In this document: positions 54,489 through 64,000 of the stretch, piece after piece
Layout: every line of letters starts with the position of its first letter
How positions within the stretch are numbered: position 1 is the first letter of the stretch
Assembly (NCBI RefSeq): GCF_029227915.1
Contig: NC_079882.1
Location: 21,147,001 to 21,211,000, forward strand
Origin: Hydractinia symbiolongicarpus
Taxonomy: Eukaryota; Cnidaria; Hydrozoa; Anthoathecata; Hydractiniidae
Direction of reading: 5' to 3'
Length of the DNA: 64,000 bases
Notes under the pieces: model-generated
Told to the model about the DNA's origin: nothing
The model's input: the letters and a program-made list of their open reading frames with translations, nothing else
Databases searched by the model: none
Made by a program: the position numbers and the translations under genes

Positions 54489-54757
54489 GCATAGTTTCTA
54501 AAAATACAAAGTTTGAGATTTTTGTAGATACGATATTCAGAACTTTTGTTATTTTCTAAATTGGACGCAGAACATCCTGCCAGAACGGCTGGTTTATTTA
54601 TAAGAGTTTAGCCTAAAACCTTACCATTATTATTATTTAAGGGTACCACTGTCCGTCTTTTAAAAGAGATGCCCGCTTTTTAGACGGTATTCTACTGTAT
54701 TCTTAAGTTTTATCAATTTTTAAGTCGAAATTATTGTTGCAAAATTCTCTCCTACAT

Positions 54758-54876
54758 CAACCTCGTTCCCAGGGCATTTTGCCTCGTTGATGAAGTTGAT
54801 AGCGGCGAAAAAGTTGGCATTGTTGGCCACTCCGTAATAACGGCTCAGGAGCCACAAGACCCTGGGGACGAGGATG
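54758..54876. mobile_element. CAACCTCGT hairpin MITE with 9-bp TSD
   Basis: The left end CAACCTCGTTCCCAGGGC and the right end CCCTGGGGACGAGGATG match the MITE at 17532-17629. The flanks CTCCTACAT (54749-54757) and CTCATACAT (54877-54885) form a 9-bp direct repeat with one mismatch. It lies 270 bases beyond the Polinton. Confidence 0.65.
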
Positions 54877-55787
54877 CTCATACATATGTATTGTATTAAT
54901 GATAGAAGAAGGCAAAATAAGAAGAAGGCACAGACAAAGACGTAGGAATCAAAAAGGTTAACACGCTTTATGTTTCATTGAAAGCTAAATAATAACAAGT
55001 AGTTTTTATTTGTATTTCTTGAAAAATCATCCTGATAATTATTTATCCAAGATATTCTTGATTTAAGTAAATCCCTGCCTCATATTCTTATTAAGCATAT
55101 TGTTATAAAGAGGGGTGTAAACAAGTTCTTTCTTTCTTTTTGCTTTGAGTTGATAGACAATTCAGCGTGTTTCACGGATTTCAAAATGGTAGGTTCTACA
55201 TAACATCAAAAAACATCTTATTAACTTATGGTAGCTTTACACGCTATTTGAAGCCCTCTTGAGCAAATTATTATTAAAATCTTGGAGGAAAGTTTCCTTC
55301 ACATTTCTAAGATCGTCTGCTAGTTATTTTTTGAAAAAATTTAAAAGAGGTCATTCTCAAAAGTTATTTCTTTTAATTCGCGATTTTTGGACTCGCAGAA
55401 GCTTCTTCCTTTTTTGCAATCCATTTTTTTTATAACTTTTTAACTTAAATACTGTGCTATTGGTTCTTTGAACATGTTTGAACCTAACTATTCGAAGTCG
55501 ATAAATTCCGTGAACGCATTGTGGATAGCATATTGTACTTACCCTGGGCGTTATTCAGGCGTGAGCGTTGAATCATTTACGTGATTCCACACAAACCAAA
55601 GTAGTTTTTTCTAATAGGGAGCAAGCTTAATGTAATGAAGACTTGACAAAACCTATTTATTGTTTATTTCATATAACAAAAACCTAAATAGAATAATTAA
55701 ACTCGCGATAAAAAATAGTTGCTGATGTCTATAATTTTCTGCAAGCTAAACAGCTTGTACAGTCAAACGCCCTTTTTGTATATAGTT
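54877..55787. other. No gene seen
   Basis: AT-rich flank between the MITE and the 3' end of the receptor gene. It should contain the receptor 3'UTR at its right edge. No open frame or repeat boundary is supported. Confidence 0.4.
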
Positions 55788-58700
55788 CTAAAACAAAATA
55801 GAGTAACCAGTACCGAGCAAATATCCAGAAACTACGATCATGTACGTGGTAAAAAACAAACGATCTATAGCTCGCACAACAGCTTTCACTTCTAAACTTT
55901 CGATTTCCTCTCGTGCTTCTTTTAGGTTCTCTTCTTTCGACAATCCATCCTTTTTCTCTGCTATATTTTTGATTGCTTCATCCTTATCTGCATTCCTGAT
56001 GTGAAGAAAGTCTCTGTTGGATTTGTCCACGAAAGCGTGAGATTTAAAAGAGAAATGATTATAAGGCGCCATATCAATAACAATTGATTCACCATCTTCG
56101 GTTTCCTTACAAGTATTATGCGCTGCTGTATCAAAACTGCACCTTATGGTCATGTGATCAAGATCGTGCTTACCTGTTGCGTAATTATAACGCTTCTTTG
56201 TCATGTAAACGACAGCACCAATCCAGTCCAGGATGATCACGTGAAGAAAACATGGAACCGTACGCCCTTTTCTGTAATACAAATTTATAGTTAAGGTTGT
56301 TATCAAGAGGCTGACAAAGGCGAGTATGGTGGTTAAAAAGTATAACTCTGACAGATATGGAAAAGCATATGGTGGGAGTGTGTCCATGGTTAATTGTTGG
56401 AAAACAATCACGGTGAATAAAATTGTTAGGCTGTGGTTGTGTCGATCGCCTGAAAATGGCGGGATGACAAATGCCAGTACCATCAAAATAGAAAGGATTA
56501 TGCAAGGTATAAATAAATTCACGAAATATGCAAGAGATTTTCTTTTTATTTTTAAAGGGAGGATTATTGAAGATACGGGATAATGACAGCATTGAAGGGT
56601 TACGTTTTTTTCTATAACATTCTTCACCGTCAATATCCATTCCTTATTCACAAGATTGATATCGTTGGATTCTTCGTGTTGAGGAAAGTCGTACCTAAGT
56701 TGTCGAATGTCGTGATATCGAGATGTTATCTGAATACTGCATTGATGCTTATCGTAGGGGAATCTCTTCAGGTTAATATTGCAATCATTATCAATCACGA
56801 GATGACTGTTCCAATAGCAACTTCCATTATGAAACAGCCTCGTATAGGTTTTAATGTATGATAAGGGAGGATTTATCTTCCCATCAGGAAGAATGCTAAA
56901 ATAAAACATTAACAATAAAAGGAATAACAAAAAGAAGAATAAACTCGAAATTGATGATGAGGACACTTACCTATTAAGTATGACTGTGTCGGGTTGCCAC
57001 AGTTGGTCGGATGGCAGAAGTAAGACTTCCAATCCTCCATAATCAGCAGGATTCCATGTTAAATGAGGGTTTGTCCACCACTGTAAAGATTAATTACGTA
57101 TTATAATTTTCATAAACCCACAAAACAAAACCTGACCAAAAAATATATCTGATACGCTAAAACATTACAAGATAGTATAAAGCATCTCTGCTTTATTTCA
57201 CTATTGTTTGACTTTTTCAGGTTTGGAAAACAAAAGTAACTTTACAAAGTGGAGTGAAAAACAACAACGGTTTTTGAACTTCTTATTCCAAGCAAACATG
57301 TTTAGGGTGAATATACAGAGAATTCATGCGCGAAAAATGACTAAGCATTAAAATCTCCCTAACAAAGTAGTTACCTGTTCTATTTGGAGAAAAACTTCAA
57401 TGTTTTGGAGCTCTTCGTTCTAAATAAAAAAAAAAATGTATAACATACACTACAATACTGAGGAATACATCAGGAAAAAAAAAGTAAAGGAATATAATTA
57501 ACTGATTAAATGTTATTTTTTAAGTAATTTTAGTTTCGTAGTAGTTTTAAAGTACTAAAAGTTAAAAGTAAACTTTAAATTCTTTTAGTTGTAATGTATT
57601 CGTCTTGTTAAGGAGACTGTTATAAACACACATACAATTATAATGGAGATATTCTGAAATTTGACTACATTAATATCCTCCCATATAACATAAAATTAAT
57701 AATATCAATCAACTTTGCTCGACTCAAAACAAATAGCTTTTCTAGCAACCCTTTCCACAATTTTATGTTTGGTCTGGTTTTAAATTGTTTTAAATTTTAG
57801 ACAAGATTTATTACCCTGTTTTTTTTATTCCCTTTTATAGTCATACCGCATCGCTAATTTCCAAACATCTCCATAACACTTGACTTTAATTCCTAGAACA
57901 AGTCAAAACTGTTTGGAAAAATCTTCGCTATGACGATAGAAACATTCTCACGAGTGTTAAAAACGAATTGGAATAGACAAATCGCATACAAAAGATATGA
58001 CGTGCGACGACGTTATGGCATCAAATTACATTGTTTTATCTTTCTGTCGTTGGTGTCCTGATATGACTTCAATAAATTGTCTGAAAATTTTGTTAGGTTT
58101 CAGGGTGGCCACTTAAAATTTTAAAAAAATTCAAGAACTATTCAAGAACATTTCATGAACAAAATATTGGTTTTCAAGGACAAAAATAACTTCAAAAAAA
58201 GCTAATATCTTGATCAATTCACTGACTTTATACATCAATATAGGATAATCTGTGATACTTTGAACAAAATAAAAGAGCGTAGACATGTAGAAACCTTGAT
58301 AATAAAGTTGATATCGTTCCAGAAATCGTTCTTTTAGGAGTACGCAGCTACTTTGTGTACAAGTTTTAAGATACTTATCAGAAAGCTAGAATTAAATAGT
58401 AACAAAAGTGTAAACTAAAAATAACAGAATATGAAAGTCACAAAAATAACAAAGTTCAATAAATAGTGTTCTTCTCTTCTTCTCTGTTTTTAAAATCTAT
58501 TTATCCAGTATTATGGAAATGGCCCAAAGGATTCTATTTCTTGTGTTTTATAAAACTTTACTTCTCAATTAAAAATAGAACATGTATTGTATAAGAAGAT
58601 CTTCAAATTAGAATATGAAGCTAATAAATAATCCATATATCTTGAAATAAATTAATGTCAACAAACTACGAGTATTATGTAGGTTATTAGTTTTTGAGAT

Positions 58701-61700
58701 CTTCCTCCAATTTTTTAATAGCATCATCTGAATCCACCATTGTCGCTTTTTCTCTGCAATGGCTTTTCTGAATGCATTTGCTTTCAGAAACATAGCAATG
58801 TCATGACTAACCTCACCCTCGTCAAGACAGTTGTTCATATTTTTGTTCAATGATTGAATACATGTATCTACCTCCATTAGTTTGCGTTTCACACTATCAA
58901 TCTCATATGTTATTATCTTTCTCTTGTTATTGGCTGCTTCATTTTCTTTTGATTTTTTTTACTTCTTCAAGGGCAAATACATACCTAGCACGGGCTGTTT
59001 TACATGATGTAACCATTTTGGCAGTGATTTCAATATCATGCACATCTTTTTTGCAACACTTTAAGGCATCATATTTCAACCGCTGAGCACATAGTGACTT
59101 GTTTTTAAGATTTTCGATAGTGACTTCTTTGTTGATGCTGAATCCTCTCTCGATCTGGCTTTGTCCATGTGAAACAGTGAAGACCATCACCATGATTTTC
59201 CATAAATTTTTGTATTCATCAGAACCGTTTAAATACTCGCGGTAAAAATGATTATCAGAAAGGCTAAAGCCAAGAAACTTATCTTTATGAGTCTTAGCTG
59301 TGCTTGAGATGAACTCCTCCAACTGCAACTTGGCATTATCTGCTTGATGTGATTTGTTGTGTAAAACTTGTCCACGACCTTTTCAAACTTAAGTAGACAG
59401 TTTTTACTTTCAATCACATTTTTTGGAACAAGAATAGACAAAGATCGAACAAAAAGGTGTTTCAATGGCGATCGTTCTTGTAGCTTTTCAATAATACCTT
59501 TAATAAGTGCAGCACATTCTCCTTTAAACTTTAACTTCTTTGTCAAACTGGCTTGAAGGGACGAAAGCAAGGTTTTGGTGGCAGTTGGTAACTTGACTAG
59601 TTCCGGTGGTGAATGATTCTCTCGTTTCTGCAAATCAGTTTTAATTAAAGAATAAGCTGAATCAGCTTCATCAAAAATGGTTTTCTGAATGAAAAAAATA
59701 GCTGGTTCAAATTCAAGCCACAATGAAATGAATGATGTGATGATGTTAATACTTTCAGAGCCCAACGAATTTCAGCATAAGAAACTGCTAATGTACAGGG
59801 GCGGATACAGGATTTTTTTTCCTTAGGCGGATTTACGAAGCGAAGCAAAGTCAACGCGTAATTTTCGCGTAGCAAAAATTGCGCGTGTTAAATCAGCTGG
59901 GGGTCTAGGGGGGCGCTCTTAGCCCCCCAAGTCGGGTCTTGGGAAAAGCCCCAGCAGCAGGCAGGACCTTTACAGGTCCATCTCTCACATGTTATTTGAA
60001 AAAAAAAACAATCACAAAATTCAAATGAAAGCAAAATAATGTTTTCAGAAAAATTAAGGCTAAAATTAGCCAGCCAGCAAAATTTCTTCTTTCTTCCACA
60101 TCCACAAAAATATTTGCAAGCGCGTTTTTGCAAGTTATGGGTGAATATAATAGCTTTTGGCTAATATTGAGGCTATAAATTCTCAGAAACTAATTAAGTA
60201 CCTAATTCTTTTAAGTCAGTATAAAAACGGTAAAAATTTTCAACATTTAATCTATTTTAAATATTTAATAACATGAAAAAGGAGGCCTATAAAAAATAAG
60301 CAAAAAACAACAACACAAAAATGCATATGTAAGTAAGCTTGATTTGTATTATTATATCATAGCAACAACAACATAAACAACAACAGATAAATACAATAAA
60401 TTAAAAAAATGGCAAGGTTATATAAAAATTGTGTACAGGTAAAGGGCAGCACAACTTAAAATTTGGATTTTCAAGCAGCAATAGCTAATTAAAAACAAAC
60501 TTACAACGCAACAACCTACGAAAACAAAAGAATGAACACTGATTTAGCAGAGCATTCAATCAAAAAATATTTAGCCCTATTAGCTTAAAGCAAAAAAAAC
60601 TGTTTTTATTTATCGGTAACCATTTCTGGCTCACACTTTTAAAATGTTGAATCAAACTTGAAAATACCTTGTAGCTAATATGTGATAATTACTACAAATA
60701 CTTGAAATTTTTAACAATGCAAAATCATTCAAGAACAGATATCGTTACATTATTACACATTTTTGTGTCCATAGGGTTGTAATAAGTATATATCCTAAGT
60801 CATTTTCGCCTTGTTAGTAAAATCACAAACATTTTCCATGTCTATCAGCATGACAACTTCTTTATTGAAAATGTGAAAAACATTGCCATTTCACCCATTA
60901 AATAAAACTAAGCCTTTTTCTTTTTCGAATTGTATATAATTAGTACCATTTCCAGGGATTATTTCGATATGACGCTAGAGATCTTAAACCAAAATATGAT
61001 GTCAAAGTCTTTCTCTCAAAACTAGTATTCTCTTTATTGGCTTTGTGACATGTTGAAAAATCGTTTGGAAAGTGTCTACTGCCAGAAGATTTGAATCTAC
61101 AAAAGTTAACATACAAAGTTATTATGAAGTCAACAAATTGTTATACCTTACACATTTACCAGCTGGCCAGCTATTCAATTTAATGTGTTGTTATAAAATG
61201 TTTTGTTACTTAAATAAAAAAGAAACCCAAGATAACACAAAGCTCTTTTGAATTTGACAGAAAAGCTTTTTCAAGTTTGTTGAAAGTGAAACTATAAACA
61301 GTTTCATGTTCACACTTGCTAGCACAGCAATAGAAAGCAATTGTGTATCTTAAAAGTAAACATATGTACCTGAAAACGTAGCTAGTAGTCATTAAATTGA
61401 TGCTAAGATTTTTGTTAAGTCAAAGCCTGCTCTTCTGCCAAACTGTTTTCTTCTGCAACAGGCGACACAGAGAATAAATGTTTTCCAGTAATGTTTCTTC
61501 TTAGCAGCATTGCTCAACTTTATTCCGCAATCATATATTCAAAACGTCCATTAAACAGACCGGCTACCGAGAGGCAATAACAATAAGAAGAGCAAATTAT
61601 TCCTACGCACCCATCCCCTAATATCAATCTTTCTTTCACCGTAAATTTCGACGACTTCTTATTAAAGAGAGTCCAAAAGTCCACACCTCGGCAAGATTTT

Positions 61701-63850
61701 TCTCGACGTCATTATTCTTTTGTTTTACTTTTGTGTAAGAGAATCCAGAAGTTCACACTTCGGGGGTCGCCGAAGTCGACTGTTTTTACGGCAGAAAATA
61801 GAGGAATGGAGAGAAACAAAGTCAGCGAAATGCGGAAAATGTAGTTCGACTACCGTAAGAACCATAGTACTTCGGCAAAGCACATCGAAGGAGAGTCGAG
61901 CCTCGGCAAACATTCCTGAGTGGAGATAAAGATCCTGGGTGCAAAGGAATCTTATTAAACGCTTATAATAAAAATTATGCGTTGCTTTAAATCAACTTCT
62001 ACATTTAGATACACATGATTTTCTCATTGGCAAAATTTCTCCTTAGGCGAGTGCCGAAGTGGCCGAAGTCTAAATTCGCCCCTGAATGTACTCATCATTA
62101 AATCAATCTTGTTGTGGCGGGGAGGCGTCTTTGCTTGATGATGGCTTTGGAGGGTTACTTTTGAAGAACAGACCAGAAACTGGACTATAGTTTTTCACAT
62201 TCACTTGATGCTTGTTGCCCTTGTTAAAGCACATTTTCCCATTATAGTTATGTCTATCACTGTGTCACAAAGTCTACACAATGCTTTGTGTTTATCTGGT
62301 CCCCTTTTCAACCATATTTTAAACTGTTCATCGCTCAACCAACTTTCATTAAAAATGCTTTTTCCATGCATTCTGGTACTTTTCTTATTAGACATTTTTT
62401 TTACTATTCTAAAAAGATTTTCATAGAATTGTAAAAACTCAGGAACAATTCAAGACCAAATAAAATTCAAGAACATTCAAGAACATTCAAGGTTTTCAAG
62501 GACGAGTGGCCATCCTGCCGGTTTTTACAGAGTAGAGTGGCCACAAATTTAAAATTTTGCGACTTTAGAAGATATATGAAGAATTTAGGATGTTTAAGAG
62601 TGAAAACGTAAGAGAAAACATAAAACCGTATAAAATCCATTTCATATTTTCAGAAGATTCAAGGAAGACACTTTTAAATGAATCAAGAATTTTTTTACAT
62701 AAATGCTGGTTCATGTTTTTCAAAAAGTCATAAAAAAGTACTCAGAAATATAAACAATTAGTATAAACGATTTTAGGATGAATTAATATATACTTTGTTC
62801 AAATTTTTGGTATTTGAGAGATTTTAGAAGGTTCCCAATTTTTAGCTTATTTTGAAGAGTTAAGGTATATACCCTTTTTACAAAGTTAATTTTTTCCCCT
62901 AATAAGGAGACATCCTTCTACGACTACATTACACGCATTGAAAGAAATTACGGTAATAACGCTTACCACATCCACTAATCGGAGAAAGTTGACGTCAATC
63001 ATGACGTCAATGACGTTCCCATGGTGATGTTGTGGTGATAACATAAATTTCTTCGTCAAATATACGATCAAGCCTTTTTCATCAAAAGTTGCTGCAACTA
63101 ATAGATCAGTGAAGCATAAATATTGAATGAAGTATGCATTTTTATAACAGAGCACCTAACTTGAAGGAAGCGTGCAAATGTTTATAACTATTCCAATTAG
63201 AAGCTTCGTTCATAAATTGTTCTTAATCTCTCTCTCTTATATTGCCATTTCAAAATCTAAAGGAGCACTTCAGTACTTCTTGGTATTGAAAAAAATCATT
63301 TTTAACACAAGTTCTAAATTTTTGAGCCCTTAAAAGCTATACATTCTTCTGCGTTAACGAAGTGCTATACTGAAGACATGAAAATGGGTGTATGAACACC
63401 CGAAACGTTGCCAATACGTTTTGTATATTTTTTTGTTAAATGTTCTAAATGTCCATCAAGTTCAATTAATTCTTATTTTTTTAAAAATAGATGCAATTAA
63501 CATATCCGAATAACATACTTTCAAAATTTAAGATCTACAAAAACTGTTATTTTGGGATTTAGCAAATACCAATTAGCATGCGTAACTCAATTTAAAAGTA
63601 GCATTTTGATGGGGTTTTGTCACTAAAGTTTTGATAAGGGTTTAAAAATTACATTTTACAATTAAGTAAAATACTTTTTAGCATCAAAGAAAGTCCACAA
63701 ATAATCAGCATCTCGAAACTTAACTCGCGATTGGCTGTTGATCCCGATTCTGCTTGGATATTGCGAAACTCGTCCTTTAAAGGGTTAAAATAGATATAAT
63801 TTTGAAATAATGTACTTACCAACGCTAACCAAAAAGAGTAGAAGAAACAT
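55788..63850 (-). CDS. Nicotinic acetylcholine receptor-like subunit (alpha-type Cys-loop channel), 5 exons
   Basis: Exons: 63820-63850 (MFLLLFLVSV, signal peptide), 62967-63091, 57375-57419 (45 bp), 56971-57080, 55788-56895. GT-AG borders and phases join to 472 residues. Landmarks: WNPADYGG and LLPSDQLWQPDTVILN of the binding domain; the Cys-loop CNINLKRFPYDKHQC (13 residues between Cys); a vicinal Cys pair (LQCCHYP), the mark of alpha-type subunits; four membrane segments (M1 YFVNLFIPCIILSILMVLAF, M2 LTILFTVIVFQQL, M3 and M4); and a long acidic M3-M4 loop. It should be a ligand-gated cation channel in the plasma membrane. Exons 1 and 2 are separated from the rest by a 5.5-kb intron filled with a hAT transposon. 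The ligand is not certain: cnidarian members of this clade are divergent. Confidence 0.88.
58687..62395 (-). pseudogene. hAT transposase, split by a nested element
   Basis: The N-terminal part (62395 to about 62091) has a BED-like zinc-finger region: FNESWLSDEQFKIWL, then HKALCRLCDTVIDI, with a frameshift near 62200. The reading stops at the nested insertion (59796-62084) and resumes at 59795 with LAVSYAEIRWALKVLTSS in register across the duplicated AATGTA. It then continues in pieces to the hAT C-terminal dimerisation region (SQIERGFSINKEVTIENL, near 59150) and ends in EEDLKN and a stop at 58687-58689. Several further frameshifts are present. It is dead. Confidence 0.75.
59796..62084. mobile_element. 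Nested non-autonomous CAGGGGCGG-type element with 6-bp TSD
   Basis: The left end CAGGGGCGGATACAGG (59796) and the right end TTCGCCCCTG (to 62084) are inverted. AATGTA flanks both sides (59790-59795 and 62085-62090). The left interior has a G/C-rich block (about 59898-59965) typical of such termini. The right interior carries diverged repeats of GAGAGTCCAAAAGTCCACACCT at about 61666 and 61737, and of TCGGCAA. No transposase was found. The termini resemble those of 35955-38850. Confidence 0.75.
62518..62966. other. Intron sequence with a second hAT-like terminus
   Basis: CAGAGTAGAGTGGCCAC followed by AAATTTAAAATTTTG at 62528-62560 matches the left end of the hAT element in the same orientation. 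No opposite end was recognised before exon 2. Otherwise there is nothing but intron. Confidence 0.4.
63092..63819. other. Receptor intron 1
   Basis: The 728-base intron between exon 1 (63820-63850) and exon 2 (62967-63091) of the receptor gene. It contains a small hairpin (GGGTGT/ACACCC at 63386-63401) followed by CGAAACGT. Nothing else stands out. Confidence 0.5.
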
Positions 63851-64000
63851 TCTAGCTGCCAACTTACACGCAATGGATGCTTTGAAAACGAATTATCGCA
63901 AAAATGTATAAAAACTGTAACTCATTATTCTCATTTTTTTGAAAACAAGTAGAAATACAAAATATAAATAAATAATAAAATGCGTTCATCTTCAATAATA

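Larger units (their letters stand above)
58101..62517 (-). mobile_element. hAT-type transposon in the receptor's second intron
   Basis: The left end CAGGGTGGCCACT (58101) and the right end AGTGGCCATCCTG (to 62517) are inverted, and CAAGAACATT-type repeats lie just inside both. A minus-strand hAT transposase fills the interior. The flanking 8-mers TTAGGTTT and CCGGTTTT match poorly, so the target duplication has decayed or the right junction was altered. A second, similar terminus (CAGAGTAGAGTGGCCAC) starts at 62528, suggesting a neighbouring relic of the same family. Confidence 0.75.

Noticed and set aside
56185-56861. Open frames on both strands overlapping the receptor gene
   Set aside because: Shadows of the strongly supported receptor exon at 55788-56895.
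59888-60133. 81-codon frame with Cys/Trp-rich end (GPACCWGFSQDPTWG)
   Set aside because: It is the translation of the G/C-rich terminal block of a non-autonomous transposon.
61720-61929. Two opposing frames of 69 and 62 codons
   Set aside because: They coincide with diverged direct repeats inside the nested element; no domain.
63371-63410. Possible hammerhead ribozyme (CTGAAGA ... GGGTGT/ACACCC hairpin ... CGAAAC)
   Set aside because: The core would need CTGATGA directly before stem II; here it is CTGAAGA with about nine extra bases before the stem, so a catalytic fold is not supported.
1-64000. CRISPR arrays, bacterial operons, riboswitches
   Set aside because: The window is eukaryotic (spliced genes, SINEs, Polinton); no direct-repeat/spacer array with CRISPR geometry was seen.

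Overview
The window is AT-rich eukaryotic DNA with short spliced exons, GT-AG introns and dense transposable elements. Recognisable host genes are an STK16-like kinase, the ciliary transport gene WDR19/IFT144, a Golgi-type sulfotransferase and a nicotinic-type Cys-loop receptor subunit. With a Polinton/Maverick of the kind common in Hydra and sea anemones, they suggest an early-branching metazoan, most likely a cnidarian (perhaps a hydrozoan). That assignment is inference.

Layout. 1-4422: two inverted copies of one TA-flanked terminal-inverted-repeat (TIR) transposon; the complete copy carries a P2X7-C-terminal-domain protein. 4500-4786: a tRNA-derived SINE. 5240-6409: a divergent pair of small genes (a possible one-pass membrane protein and a three-exon coiled-coil protein). 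6907-13495: STK16-like kinase, 9 exons, minus strand, all splice phases consistent. 13496-18177: no firm gene, two MITEs. 18178-19248: intronless carbohydrate sulfotransferase. 21417-34828: WDR19/IFT144, minus strand, many small exons, a SINE in one intron. 34829-40741: no host gene; a hAT-like element with a second TIR element nested inside, and a LINE 3' stump. 40742-54488: a degenerate 13.7-kb Polinton. 55788-63850: nicotinic-type receptor subunit, minus strand, five exons; its 5.5-kb second intron holds a hAT transposon that was itself split by another element.

The Polinton has near-perfect TIRs and a 5-bp flanking repeat. Its recognisable genes are protein-primed DNA polymerase B (many frameshifts), a small membrane virion-type protein, packaging ATPase (open), a Bro/ALI-like gene, a retroviral-type integrase lacking its C-terminus, capsid-type genes, and several small lineage-typical proteins. 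No adenain/Ulp1-type protease was found. Genes abut or diverge within tens of bases, like a virus genome.

The most interesting signal is in the Polinton's start-site architecture. Ten start codons on both strands are immediately preceded by AATAAA (often TATAATAAA), including divergent pairs where no upstream gene needs a poly(A) signal. Three other starts (46159, 51807, 51824) instead sit in or beside long perfect palindromes. The TIRs carry four symmetric GGGAAATTCCC sites that match the NF-kB consensus.
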